64,000 nt of DNA. Origin: Archilochus colubris (taxonomy: Eukaryota; Chordata; Aves; Apodiformes; Trochilidae). Each line of letters begins with the position of its first letter. Positions within the stretch are counted from its first letter, which is position 1. Both the position numbers and the translations under genes were made by a program. The notes under the pieces were generated by a model, which worked only from the letters and a program-made list of their open reading frames with translations, was not told the DNA's origin and did not search any database. The stretch lies in assembly GCA_023079485.1 (NCBI GenBank), contig CM041092.1, positions 9,313,127 to 9,377,126 on the forward strand, read 5' to 3'. Shown piece after piece: positions 14,520 to 26,900 of the stretch.

Positions 14520-16984
14520 GAGTCCTTCCACCCGTCCTGATTTCCTGCAGTCACGCAGGGTTCTCCCGGTGGAAGGGGGACCCTGGGAAAAAATGGTTTT
14601 AGCGGGGTTTAAGCGGGGTTACAGCACAGTGTTCTGAAGGGTTCACCCGTGTAATGCTGGGTCAAAGTCAAGCGGGTGTTGTCAATCGAGAAACTGTGAT
14701 TTATTGCCTTTGATTTTCTGAGTAAATGGTGGTAGTACAGAGGGATCTCTTGCCTCGTTAACTGCCCTACAGGGCAGTTCTCCCTCTGGAGAACAAGCTG
14801 TGATCTTATCCACACATTCTCAGATCAGTGGGTTAAGGAAGGACCTGACCCGCAGAGTGGTACAACGTTTACATAGATTTCCTAAAGGCAACATTTCAAT
14901 GTCCCCCGCTCCCCTGGTGCATTAGAAAGGTTCCCAGCAGGTTCATCGGGGGTGAAGGCATTCTGGTTTGTCTTAAAGCTGCAGGTCGAAGGAAGCAAGC
15001 TGCTCAGCTTGATCCAAGCCTGCTTGAAGCTGATGGCCTGGAGGCATCATATGCAAATGGTGACATACAGACTTCTCCCAAGAAGTGCAGAAATGCCCTA
15101 AAAGGATTTGGGACTCTTGTTAGCTTTCCTTCATATTTAAGGAGGGGACATCAAGGCTTTCCCATATGGCATGCACACACTTCAGGACCAGATCTCATTT
15201 CAGTTACAATCCCTGTATGTGTTAAGCATTTTTTCCTGGAGTTATTTGGCTTTGCTCTGCTGCTGCTGAGATCAGGATTCATCCCTGCCCCTCCAAGTCT
15301 CTCTGATTATTTTTTTTCTCCATCTCTGTATTTGAAGCTGCAAGGGAAATTAATCTTGTAAATGAAAACCTTTCCCTGAGAATTGTATATATTTATATAC
15401 AGATAGTATTCGAGTAGCCATGTATATTACTTAGCACAATGCAGCTAAATGTTTTAAGAGATGAGATCGTGACAAAGATGTAAGTCCTTTTCCTCTCCTC
15501 TGAATTAACCGTTGCATCCGACAGAGTTATTATAAGCCCCTACACTTGCCTAAAGCCTTGTAAAATTATTTATAATAGTTGTTTCTCTTACAGCCTTAGT
15601 ATAATTTTCCATATATTAACTGTGCTAAATACAAATAAATTCACAACTAAATTACACTGCTTTGCCGATCATCCCTACTTAAGCTTCTGTTAATTTCCCT
15701 TTTGTTCTGGTATTTGTCACTAGCTTGGGTCTCCACGTGCATGTGAATCCTTGCTATTCCCCCGGAGCTCTGCAAACCACTCTGATGTGTCTTCTTAATC
15801 TCCTGTTTTCCAAAGGCAGCAGCCACACTGTAGCTTTTCTAACCCTTTTCTGAATAATTAAGTTCTTGTATTATTTGGGCTCTGTTGCAACTTTCCGATT
15901 TGCATTAACTCACTTCTATAATGAGGTGACCGGTGCAGGGAGCTCAATTCCAAATGGAGGTTCACCAGCGCCTTCTGCAAAGCCAGAATAATATCACTGT
16001 GGCAGGCTCTGTTATTCCCAGGGATCAACAGGGACATACAAAGAAGAATCAACATATTTGAACTTTCAGAAAGACAAAATTTGCCCAGTTCCTAATGAGG
16101 ATGGTTTAGCACTTAAACAAACTGGCAGAGAAGATTAGAGAGATCTCAGCAGTTAGGTTAAGCATCAAACCTTTGCAATTTTATTTGGGAATAATTTAAC
16201 TACATGTCTGTGATGCAGTGAGGCAGGCTGATCACCTACTTAATCCCTCCACTGGATTGCTTCAAAGTAAACACAGTGTGACTTTAATGTATAACACATC
16301 ATATCCAGCAGGATCTGTGCTGTGCTATCCTGGACACCTGGAGTTATGGGCTGACTGATGTAATGCATCTTGTGTCCCAGGAAACAGCACTCTGATGGGT
16401 GAGGCAGCTGGTACCACCTACTGATCCTACAATAGTAGTAAGTATTTAGGAATATAGTTTCAAAAAGTGCATGGCAACACTCAGCTTACAATTTTTATTC
16501 GTTCTCCTGTGCTATGTTAGGCTCTTGCTTTCTGTACTCAATGGGATGCACTGAAGAAGCACAGGGAGCGGGAAATAACCAGGTTAGTTCATCAGGCAGT
16601 GTCTCAAGTACCATTTGATCTGCAAGGAGATGCCTGTTGTCCTTTGAGGTCACAAGTACCAAAGCCTCTCTTAGAGTCAGGCACTTCACATCTTTTAAGG
16701 AGTGAGTCAGGTTGGGGCTCTGCTGCAGGCTGTTCAGAGCTGGAAAACTCCAGTTCCCCTGGGTGTGCCCAGAGAGATAAAGACACCCACAGAGCATCCC
16801 TGGTGAAACACAAGGTGTGTCTGGACCTTGTCACTAGATGATGGCTGAGCAGGAGTTTTGCTGATTGCTGTGGTAAGTCAAAGCAATATTTAAGCACCTA
16901 AAAGCCTGCATGGAACTAAATTGAAACTCCATTTTCAGATGTGGTGCAAGGACTCAGGCACCTGACCTGCTCAGGGAAATGTTT
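14520..16984. other. Intergenic upstream of C1QL2
   Basis: No gene recognised. At 15340-15690 there is an AT-rich, non-repetitive block (TATATATTTATATA, several TTAAT and TTTAT words). It resembles conserved non-coding DNA near developmental genes. Confidence 0.55.
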
Positions 16985-17230
16985 GACAGATCAAGCACAA
17001 TTCCCAGACGCTGTGCCAGTGTCTCACCACTCTCACACTAAAGGATTCCTTCCTAGTATTTAACCTAAATCTCCCCTTTTCCATCTTAAAACCATTACTC
17101 CTGCCATTACACACCCTTGCAAAAATTCCTTCTCCAGCTTTCCTGTTGCCCCTTACGGTACTGGAAGTTATAAGGTCTCCTCAGAGCCTTCTCTTCTCCA
17201 GGCTGAAGTTCATTTCATGAACTGAAGCAC
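16985..17230 (-). mobile_element. CR1 LINE fragment, antisense
   Basis: In plus-strand reading it shows the reverse complement of the CR1 3' region: 'gtgtctcaccactctcacac', 'ttccttcctagtatttaacctaaatctcccc', 'taaaaccattactcctgccattac', and 'ataaggtctcctcagagccttctcttctccaggctgaa'. Decayed copy; ends approximate. Confidence 0.8.
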
Positions 17231-18330
17231 ATGGTTTTCTCCAAAGCCAACAAGAACTGGACTATCCAAGTCCATAACCCTCTCAGGACACAGTAGGACT
17301 CAGACCTATGGAGGTGGTGAGGGTTCTGGCCACATGTGCAAATTGACCACTGTGTGTTTTAGCTTCTCAGAGACTAAAGGTCAGTGTCTCTCAAGGTAAG
17401 TGCTTCCAGGATTCAACAGAAGCTGAGGGAATATTTTTGTTTCAAATTTAGGTGCTTGAATTCTTCTTTAACCCCTTCTTTTTGTTCCTTTTTGGATTTG
17501 GCCCTTAACTGGAAAATGTAAGAAGAGCTGTACCAGCTTAGGGCTCTTATTTAGGGAAAATATCAGGATCTAAGTAATTCCATGGTGATACTTCCCTGGT
17601 ATTTTCCCTCAGCCTCCAACAATCCATGGCTTAAGGACTTCCTGAGCCACAGTGAAGTACTTTTTAGAAGCTGAAATCAGTATTGCTGTGAGTGCAGTCC
17701 TTGGATGAGTACCCTCACCTACCCCAGTGAGTAGCTTTGTTTCACTATCTTTTGTGCTGATTGATGGAAGTTATAGATAACATTACTCCCTGATCCTCTG
17801 AAGTGCTTCATTCACTGCCTTTCTCACATGACAGGACTCACAGATCTTTCTCATTGCCAGAATTAACTATCTGGAACTCCAAGTATTCAACAGCTAGTAA
17901 AACATAATATAGAGAGTCCTTATGCTAAAGGGTTCACATTTCTGGATGAAAGCAAATTTGCTAAAGTTCAGAATGTGTAAAATATTATTTCCTTTCACAA
18001 AACAGAAAATATAATGATACTGATTATTTCTGCTTAATGGAGGGAAAATTTTAGAAATGGTTTGGCTTACTGTATTAACTGCCATCACTCCCCACAAATA
18101 CTTTGCACTTCTTCTTGACCTAAGATGGGTTTTCCAGCCATACTTGTTTTACAGCACAATGCTGAATTTACTTGATGGACCCAGAGGGTACACAGAGTCT
18201 TGCACAGCAGAAAAAGCATTTTATTACATAGAACATGGCCAGGAGCTGGCTCTTGTGTTACTGCCTGTAAGGCAGAGTTGGAATAGCTGTGGCTGCTCCA
18301 AGCAGAGGCTTGTGCTGCTGTAGCAAAACA

Positions 18331-18566
18331 TAAAATCAGGGAGATTTAGTTAGATACTAGGAGAAAATTCTTCACCATGAGGGTAGTAAGATACTGGAAT
18401 AGGTTTCCTAGGGAGGCTGTTGATGCCCCCTCCCTGGAAATGATCCAGGCCAGTCTGGATGGGGCTTTGAGCAACCTGATCTACTGGGAGATACCCCTGC
18501 CCATGCAGAGGGGTTGGATCTTGATGATCTTTAAGGACCTTTCCAACACAAACCATTCTGTGATAC
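18331..18566 (+). mobile_element. CR1 LINE 3' fragment
   Basis: Recognisable CR1 3' words: 'ggagatttagtt', 'attcttcaccatgagggtag', 'ggaataggtttcctagggaggctgt', 'tccctggaaatgatccaggccag', 'ttgatgatctttaaggacctttccaac' and a terminal CATTCTGTGATA. It is 5'-truncated and non-coding. Confidence 0.85.
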
Positions 18567-21500
18567 AGACAGAGTCAGGGCTTCTGTTCTGCCACAGTAT
18601 CTGTTAACAGATCCTGCACACAGAGAAGTTCTGGTGCAGCTGGCCAGGCTTTATCAGGTGTATGGTGACACCATGTGTATCACCAGCACTGTGACCTGCT
18701 GGTATTTGCACTCTACCATATCCACTGATGTACGAGGAAGGCAAAGGAGCCACTGCTGGCTCTTTCTTAGCATGTGGGGTGTTTCATTAGATACATTTGG
18801 CTGGTTAAAAGAGAGCAGTTCACAACCTCCAGATCTGCCTTCAGGGCACTGCTTGGAGTAATACCAAAAGGTGTGGAGAGAATCCCTGAAAGCCAAATGC
18901 TGTCACACTCCCCAGACAGGTGCTGTTCACCAAATCTGGGAGAACTCAGCCTCTATTTTCTGTCAAAGATCAATCAGAGCAAGTGGAACTTGCTTCCCAC
19001 TTCTGACCAAATGGGCTTTTCACCCTTCTTTTTCTCAGAACAGGTCCACACCCTGATGTTAATTCATCAAAGTTTCGATAAACTCTGTGAGAACAGAGAA
19101 ACCCTACATGGTGATTGAAGCTGGTGTTGAAGGTGCCTGGCCCAAACATTTCCTTTTCCCCAAGAAACTCTTAGGAAGTTCATGGGAGCAGCTGCTGACA
19201 CCTGGCCCCAGCAGCCAGGGTGATGGAGGAAACATTGCAGGAGCTACAGGTTCTTTGGAGCTCCCTGTTCCCAGAGCAGATCTTCAGGTAAAGTAGGTTT
19301 AGAGGGAAACAAAAGTGTCCTTAACAAAGGGCAGGATGTGAGCAACATCAGCCACAAAACTAGCAGGTCTGAATGACATCTTACTTAAAAACAGTAGAGA
19401 AGAATGAAGTGAGAGGCTAAGTTTGCTTGCCCTTAACCAGCTGAAGGCTGGAATTTGGGTCACAGGGAGAGCAGATTCAGCTCTCCCTTCCTAATTCTCT
19501 GCTACTCAGTGTGTGTTTACAAACTGCTTGAGGAGAAACAGGTTGGGCCTAGATTTGTCTTGTTCAATTTATCTCCTCAGATAACGAATGCTTTTGCAGC
19601 GTGACGGCTGGAATAGCTCTGCACTATCTATACAACCAAGCATCTGCTTTTTAAATTGAGCCTTCTGTACAAAATGCAGATAATGAAATAATAATTAAGC
19701 ACATTTATGGTGGGCATATGAGTAACCCAAATTTGGAGGTCTGGCTGAAGGAAGAGATCCTCCCCTTGCCTTCTGAATGTAAGAGCCAAGCTGCCCAGCA
19801 ATGGGTTTGTGTGTCTGAAACCAAACCCCAGGCAGGCTCTCCAGCTGAAAGTCACCCAGCTCCCTTCTGAGCCCTCTGAAATGCCCTATGGGACTCAACT
19901 CTCAAGCCTTTGTGATTTCAGAAGAAGGGAGGAAGGAGGCTGGAAGGTCAGAGCACTACAGTCACTCTGTTTATGCAGATCCCTTCTCTTAATTTAGCAA
20001 AATTTCCACACCCACCACGAGGCTGATTATTCTGTGAAGGGAAAGATTGCTGCGAGGAGATGATGTGTATGGGCAGCTTGGTTTCACCAGGATGACAAAC
20101 ACACATTAAAAATGCTTTTGACGTGTGTTCAGGCTTCCCTGTGGGAATTTTACTGAACCTGCAGTCAGGTACCAGTGAGAGTTCATTCCCAGAAGGCAAA
20201 GACAAAAATAAAATTAGTAAGAAATATTATCCAAACCCACAGGTGTGCCAGATGGCACTGAATGGACATTGGCTGGAATGATATTCAGTTATCACAATGA
20301 ACTTTTACCCTGTGTCCCCCAGAATTGAATGGGTTCCTCCGTTAATCACGTAGCATGATGAGGAAGATAGGAGGATTGGAATCCCAAAGCTAAGGATGTC
20401 AGGAATTGGCTTCACACCTCCACTGGGTGCTGGAAACTCACAGCAAGCAAGGTGTAGAAGCTGAAGAAAGGCATATGGGCAAGATGGGGCAGATGGTCCC
20501 TGGCTCCACCATACCCTGGTGTGGTTTGCTGGTGACCAGTGGAGAGGAACTGTTCAGCTGAGCAGAGGCAGCTGTGAGGTTTGTGCAGACACAAGTTGCT
20601 TTATTACATGCAAATAGCCCAAGGTGAATATTACTCCTTGTCACTTCTGGAGTAAGGGTAACTTGGGGTGTTGCTAGAAAGGAGACAAAGGTCAAGGAGA
20701 ATCAGTACTGGCACAGTGGCATGAATCAGCTGGGCAAGGTCACCCACTTCTGGGATACTCAGGAATTAATTACTAGTCTAACTGTGAGCGTTGTTTTTGA
20801 AAAAACCTGGTTCAGCTGAAAGAAAAAGTAATCAGGAGAGATAAACATGGCTCTCTGAAAAAAATGAAGCTTTAAAAAAGCACTAAACCAAAGTAGGCAA
20901 GATGGCTTTCAGAGATTAAAAAAAATGCTTTATTAAAAATAGTGAAATTGTTCTAAAATATGTAGCTATCTATGATGACTCTTCAATATAAATCCAAATT
21001 AAAAGCGTGACAATGGGCTTTATTTAGAAATGTTCTGACCTTTCTCGTATGACTCGTGTCCTGCTTTCTTGTTACTTGTCATTCTCAGTCACTGTATCTT
21101 GCTTAAATGAAAAGTGTAAGCTCTCCAGGGCATAGGACTGCATCTTGTTGGGTCTTTTATCTGCTCTGTACAACAATGCATGCGACAGGGAGACTCTTAA
21201 AACTGTTAAATAAAATATTTCATCTCCAATTTTGCAACTTCACTGAATTTGCAAGAAAAAACCCAACACACCCAATAGTGTAGCTATTAGTAAGAAGTTA
21301 TTGGCTCACATAAGTAATAAGAGTTAGGTTGAAAAATAATCTCAGAAAAGCAGTGTTGTCCGTGGTAATGATGATTATTAAATCACAGAATGGTTCCTGG
21401 GGGAGAGGAGTGGAAGCCCACAGCTTGGGGTCTGGAGAGCAAGGTGGGGTTCTTTTTGGAGGCTGGGCAAAGCCAGAGCCTGCACTGCAGGGCTCGATGC

Positions 21501-22374
21501 CCTGCTGGCAGGAAGACGAATGAGAAGCCCTAACAACCTTCTCTATTTTGTTCTTCTATGATCCTTATAAGAGAGATTGATGCTGACAGCATCCAGGTGG
21601 TACGTCCATGACTCAGCTGTCACGTCACTGCTTAGGGCTTAAAACCAGTGAGTCAAGGAATGAAAAACAGGTGGAAGGAGGAGGAGAGCCCTCCTGAGGT
21701 GCTCACCTCTTGCTCAGTGAGCAGGGCCAATTGCAGACCACAGGGACCCAGAAGAAGGGGAGGCAATGACAGAAGGAATGGCTGGTCACTGTCCTCCAAG
21801 GGCAGCAGGGTTGCAAACCATTCACCACACCTTACGTGGTGTGGAAGAAAAGCCTGGTGTGAGTTAATGGGATTCTGCAAGCCAGAAACGTCCCCCCTGC
21901 TGACTTTTGTAACTATGATCCATATGTAAAGCTGTAGATGAAGTAAATCCATCTAATTCAGTTCATGCTAGAGAGGAAAGGTACCACCACAGACATCTGG
22001 ACATGCATTTCCATCAATATAAAGTTTATTTTTTCAGATCTCATTTCAAGTGATGTCCTAGATCCTATTCTGAGAATGGGTCCTCAGTTTCTCTGAAAAG
22101 CCAAGGAGTCCTAGAAAACATAAAGACGACTCATTGGAGTCCTAGGTTTAGGTAGCTTCTGAAACACTGGTTCCTGTCTGGGAAAGTTAAAAAATGAAAT
22201 CTGCCACTGCTGACATCTAAACTTGAATCTACTTTTTCTGCCGCTGTCTTAATTGGAAGGGCAATTAATTAATTAATTAGAATTAATTCTGCCTCTTGTA
22301 AGTCACAGTAGCAGAAGGTCAGTGGCCTCTCTGGGTGGATACTGCACTTCTGCCTTTGGGCATGATCAGTGTTT
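18567..22374. other. Intergenic, no gene recognised
   Basis: No exon or repeat family recognised with confidence. AT-rich single-copy sequence at 20870-21250 is a weak candidate regulatory block. Confidence 0.55.
22264..22289. repeat. (AATT)n microsatellite
   Basis: Four to five AATT units and a following interrupted copy. Self-complementary tetranucleotide repeat. Confidence 0.85.
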
Positions 22375-22650
22375 AACCCCATGGAAACCTCTTCAGGGAT
22401 GGGGACTTCCTGACCTCCACAAGAACCTTTTGCAATACTTCATAATCTCTGCTTTTCACAAAACATTTTCCTGCATCTGAAATTAATTTCTCTGCTGCCA
22501 TTTAAGCTTCTAATTCCTCCCATTATCCATTATGGCCAGAGAAAGCAGGTGGTTCCTTCCCTCCCTTTTTGTGATAGCCTTTTACACTTTTGGTGATTGC
22601 TACCTTGCAAATTTTTCCCCAAAAGAAAACTCCTGCTCCTTCCTTATGAG
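22375..22650 (-). mobile_element. Possible older CR1-type fragment, antisense
   Basis: Words such as 'gccatttaagcttctaattcctcccattatccattatggccagagaaagcaggtggttccttccctc' resemble the reverse complement of an older CR1 3' region. Divergence is high and the ends are uncertain. Confidence 0.5.
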
Positions 22651-23635
22651 ACTTCACACTGAAACATCTAGGAAAAGGAGAGCGGTCATCTGCAAACCTG
22701 TTTTATCACAGAACTAGAAGACCACTTCTTTCCTGGGAGTCCCAAACAAGTAGTTGTTAACGGCATCATCACGAGCCACATCTAAGGCAAGATTTTAGCT
22801 GCATTAAGCTTTGCTCAAGGCTCAAAGACATCATCTGTCTGCAACCCTCTCCCAGTCTGCTCACTCCCTGTCTGCTCCACCCCAGTTGCAAGTCAGGCAG
22901 TTCTGCAGTTTTCAAACCTGACTGCTTCCAGTCTAAGTGACACATCTTATGGTGACACAGCTGCCGTAGGGTCTGCAGGAATTGTCTGCAAGCCAAGAGC
23001 TCTGTCCAAAGGAAGGAAAAATGGCAAGGGTATCATTGTGTGAAGTGAATGAGTAAAAGGCATCTACTTCAAGACTGCAAGGCATGGTAACTGAAAATGG
23101 CATTTTGCACTGTCTCTGCTCTGCAAAGTAAACCAGCTTTAAAAAGTGCTAAATCATGGCACTGGTTCTGGCAAGCAATGAAACTTGATCTTATTTTATG
23201 GAGTTTTGATCTTCACACATGCCAGGAAAATGGTTATCAAGCTAAAGTATTCCAGCCAGCCAGCCTCTTCCTGCGTGTTTGCAGAGCTCCTGTGACAGCA
23301 AAAAGCTGTTGCTTCTGGAACCAAAGAGTTAGTAACAACTGATGTTGTTTATGCATGCAAAGCATTTGGAATTAATGACAAATTTGTGCTTGATTTAAGT
23401 GCATTTTTAATTACTTTTGATTAGGCTCAAGAGGATCATTTTCTTTTACCAATTTTCAGGATATTCAGAACATCTGGAAAATAAACCAACCACTCCAGGT
23501 TGTTGGTGTAAACTTCAACATTTCCATGTTGAAAAAATCCTCCATGAGTGGGGAATGGCTGAGGCATCTTGCTTGGCATGAATGTCCTGGGATCTTGGTG
23601 CCATGGAAATGGCTGAACATGCAAACCTTTCCCTG

Positions 23636-23911
23636 CAGCAGAGAAGGGAGAAGGGAGAAGGGAGGAGAGGAGAGGAGAGGAGAGGAGAGGAGAGGAGAGG
23701 AGAGGAGAGGAGAGGAGAGGAGAGGAGAGGAGAGGAGAGGAGAGGAGAGGAGAGAAGAGAAGAGGAGAGGAGAGAAGAGAAGAGAAGAGAAGAGAAGAGA
23801 AGAGAAGAGAAGAGAAGAGAAGAGAAGAGAAGAGAAGAGAAGAGAAGAGAAGAGAAGAGAAGAGAAGAGAAGAGAAGAGAAGAGAAGAGAAGAGAAGAGA
23901 AGAGAAGAGAA
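23636..23911. repeat. All-purine pentanucleotide satellite (GGAGA)n then (GAAGA)n
   Basis: About 275 bp contain only A and G on the plus strand. Three GGGAGAA-like units lead into a run of GGAGA pentamers to about 23752. A short mixed zone with GAAGA and one returning GGAGA block follows, then a long run of pure GAAGA pentamers to 23911. The reading frames open across it are by-products of the repeat. Confidence 0.97.
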
Positions 23912-26900
23912 ATCACAGCAACTGTATCATTTATTCTGGAAGGGCTACACTACAGTCAGGGATGAAGCTGGCTTTGCAGCTGAACACAGCTCCAAGGCTC
24001 CATGTGGGACCTCCAACCACCAGGCTGCCCCAGTGGATCCATGCTGATGGAATCAGGAAGCAGGCACAGATGCCAGTGATTCACTGGGAGTGCAGGAGGC
24101 TGCTCTCTTTAATATATGGCACATATGGCATGAGAGTGTTAATAGAATTTATACTGTAAAAAAATTATCTCTGCACCACGTATGGAATTCCTTGGGAGGA
24201 TTTATTCAGTAGACATAAAATCCAGTGGAAACAGTCTAACCTTTCTGAGACTTATTATTTTTTCTCTTCATTTATGGAAATGTCTTAATTTATGCAAGGT
24301 GAATATCAGAAAAAATTGCTATAGATTTAGTAATAACCTAACTCTTGCTAATTATATACTTTCATAGCTATATTCTGCTCTCGTTTATATCAGGAGTAAA
24401 ATTATTTAAAGCCACTGGGTCCCATCCAAAATCATCTGTATGACTCTTCTGAATGGGTACCAGCACTATGGTATCAGTTGACCCCAAAATTTTGCTAATA
24501 ATGAGAAAAAAATTGAAGAAAAAAATGTCAGAAACAAAGAATGTTAAAAAAAAATTTGCTTTGTACCTTGCTTACTCCTGTATACATTAAATATACATCA
24601 AAGTAACACTCTCCCATCCTTACCTGCATGCAAAGCAGTAAGATGCAGGACTTCCTGAGGACAGTAGGGCTTCCCTGGGGCCCCAGGACACCAAGGTGCT
24701 GACTCCTTGGTGGCAAGGAGGATCTTTAGCCAGGTTACTAAGTAAAAGACAACACTCCAGTAGCCACACCATCTGTCCATCTGTGCTTACCCTTTGTGAG
24801 CCAGTTTCAACCAAACTGTGACAACATCCTTCAAAAATCATGTTCCTTCAAATATCATGAACATCAAAGAGGCCTTAGTCACTGCTTTGGTGAGAGGAGA
24901 TAAAGTCTGCCCAAGGGTTACACCATATCTGACAGGGATGGCCAGCTGGGAGGACACTTTCAGCCAGACATCAGGAGTCTCACACATGGGGTGATGGTTG
25001 TTGCACAGAGGGAGGAAATGGATGGAGGGGAATAAAACCACAAATCCATTGGAGAACAGGCTTCTGTTCTTCATCAGTCAAGACATCTTGCTCGGTGCAT
25101 CTAAACCTCACACAAGTTTCATCCTGTACTTTTCCACAACTGTATCACTGAACATCTTCATTGCTTATGGACACTAATGATACTTTAAATACACCCCTGA
25201 GGCCAGCTGGGGTTATTACTTGGAGGTCACAACTAATGAGCTCCACCAAATCTTGCTCTGGTGGCTTCCAACACCATCACCCCACTCATCTGCTTCAGCT
25301 GCTCCCCAGAGTCTTCACCACACAGCTTCAGATTTTTTCTGCTTTCAGTTATACTTTCCACAATTATTTCGAAGGATGTCCTGTAAATCCTCACATGTGC
25401 TGCCAAGCAGTTTCAGCATTCCCCACCCTCCCCCCTCTCTGAATTCATCTCTTTTCCCTTTGCCATTATCTCACCAAACTGAGACACCGGTGCCTCTGCC
25501 TCTTCCATAACAATTTGACTCAGAACAAAGAGGGAGAAAACATTGGTAAACGTGATTCCTTTAACCAGGATCTTATGTGTACTCTCTAAACAGTATCTGG
25601 TGTGGCACACTTGTAGGTCTGTGAAATGTCCTAAGTGATCCTCTTGCTTTACTGGGCAGTTATAATCACAGGCCCCATAGGGCCACCATGAAATCCCACC
25701 TCAAGTCCCATCCCCACTGACAGCAAAGCATGTGGAATGAAGGTACTGAAATGAGCTATTGAGCTTCTCCCTTTGACCCATCAGAGGGGTTGTGTCCTGC
25801 ATGGTGCAGAAGAGAAGTTCAGCTATTTCAAGGATGTGGGATCAGATGGTCCCATCAAGCCCACCTTCTCCCAGGTGCTCTGCTCCCAGGTTCATCTGAG
25901 GTCATGCCTGACTGCTGACAGAAGGCCCAGAAAGGTCTATGTAGACGTCTTGGTGGTTTCAGTACCATCCTTATAAGGAATTCTCCACATTTTTACAATA
26001 GGCAGTGTTTCACAGGATGAGTAAAGCCAAGGCAAGGGGTCTGCCCCAGTTAAGGCAGGGTGGTGGCTCTGCAGACACCAAACCCCATCACTCAGTGGCT
26101 CCAGTGAGGGGACAAGCAGGTGGCACTTTGTATAAGACCCTATAGCACAAGGACCTGACTCTCTGAGCCCTCCTCACATTGCTACTGTATATTCTTATAT
26201 ATTATATGGATATCTATGTTTGATGCTCATATTGTCTCATGCATCCACACAGAAATTATCAAGCCCACTTCAAGCTCTACAGCACTACCTTCTGCCGTGG
26301 CCACCAGAGGTGGAAATTGTCACAGACACATCTCAGTGTCACACCAGTAATTCTTTTCCAAGATTGTGCACAGGAATGTGCATTGGATCTGCTGCACATA
26401 CCATCCCATATAGCTCTGGTTTTACCTCTCCAGCAGCCTGATCCAAAAGCTGGCTTTGCTCCTGGGCTGCTCTCCTTACCCTGGCAGTGTGGAGCCTCCC
26501 AAGCTCAAGCGAAACACCTTGGCACATTCCCCCCAACCAAGTGGAGGGCTGGGTGTCAGGATGAGTGCAAACAGCTAAAAATAGTCCAGAAACTGTGGAA
26601 CCAGGGCTCTTTTCCCTCTCCTGGCTGTGGGATGAGATGCTTCCCCAGCACAGAGCCCCCACTCACTGGCTGCAGTGAAGCTGCTTGTGTGGAGTGCTGG
26701 TGACATGTTGTGGCTGTGCTGGTTAATCACATGTGTTCCCAGGAGCTGCCAAAGCTGGTTGGGTAAGAGATCACAAAATATTCACACTGTACACCCAAAA
26801 CCTACACAAAGCAGTGAGGGCTGTGGTTATCCACCTGGTACAGGCTCAGCCTTTCTGCTGTGGTTGCAGGGTGAAGCCTGAGAGGTTCAATACTATTGAA

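Noticed and set aside
23515..24047. Open frames rich in Glu/Arg or Leu/Ser
   Set aside because: Translation of the pentanucleotide purine satellite.
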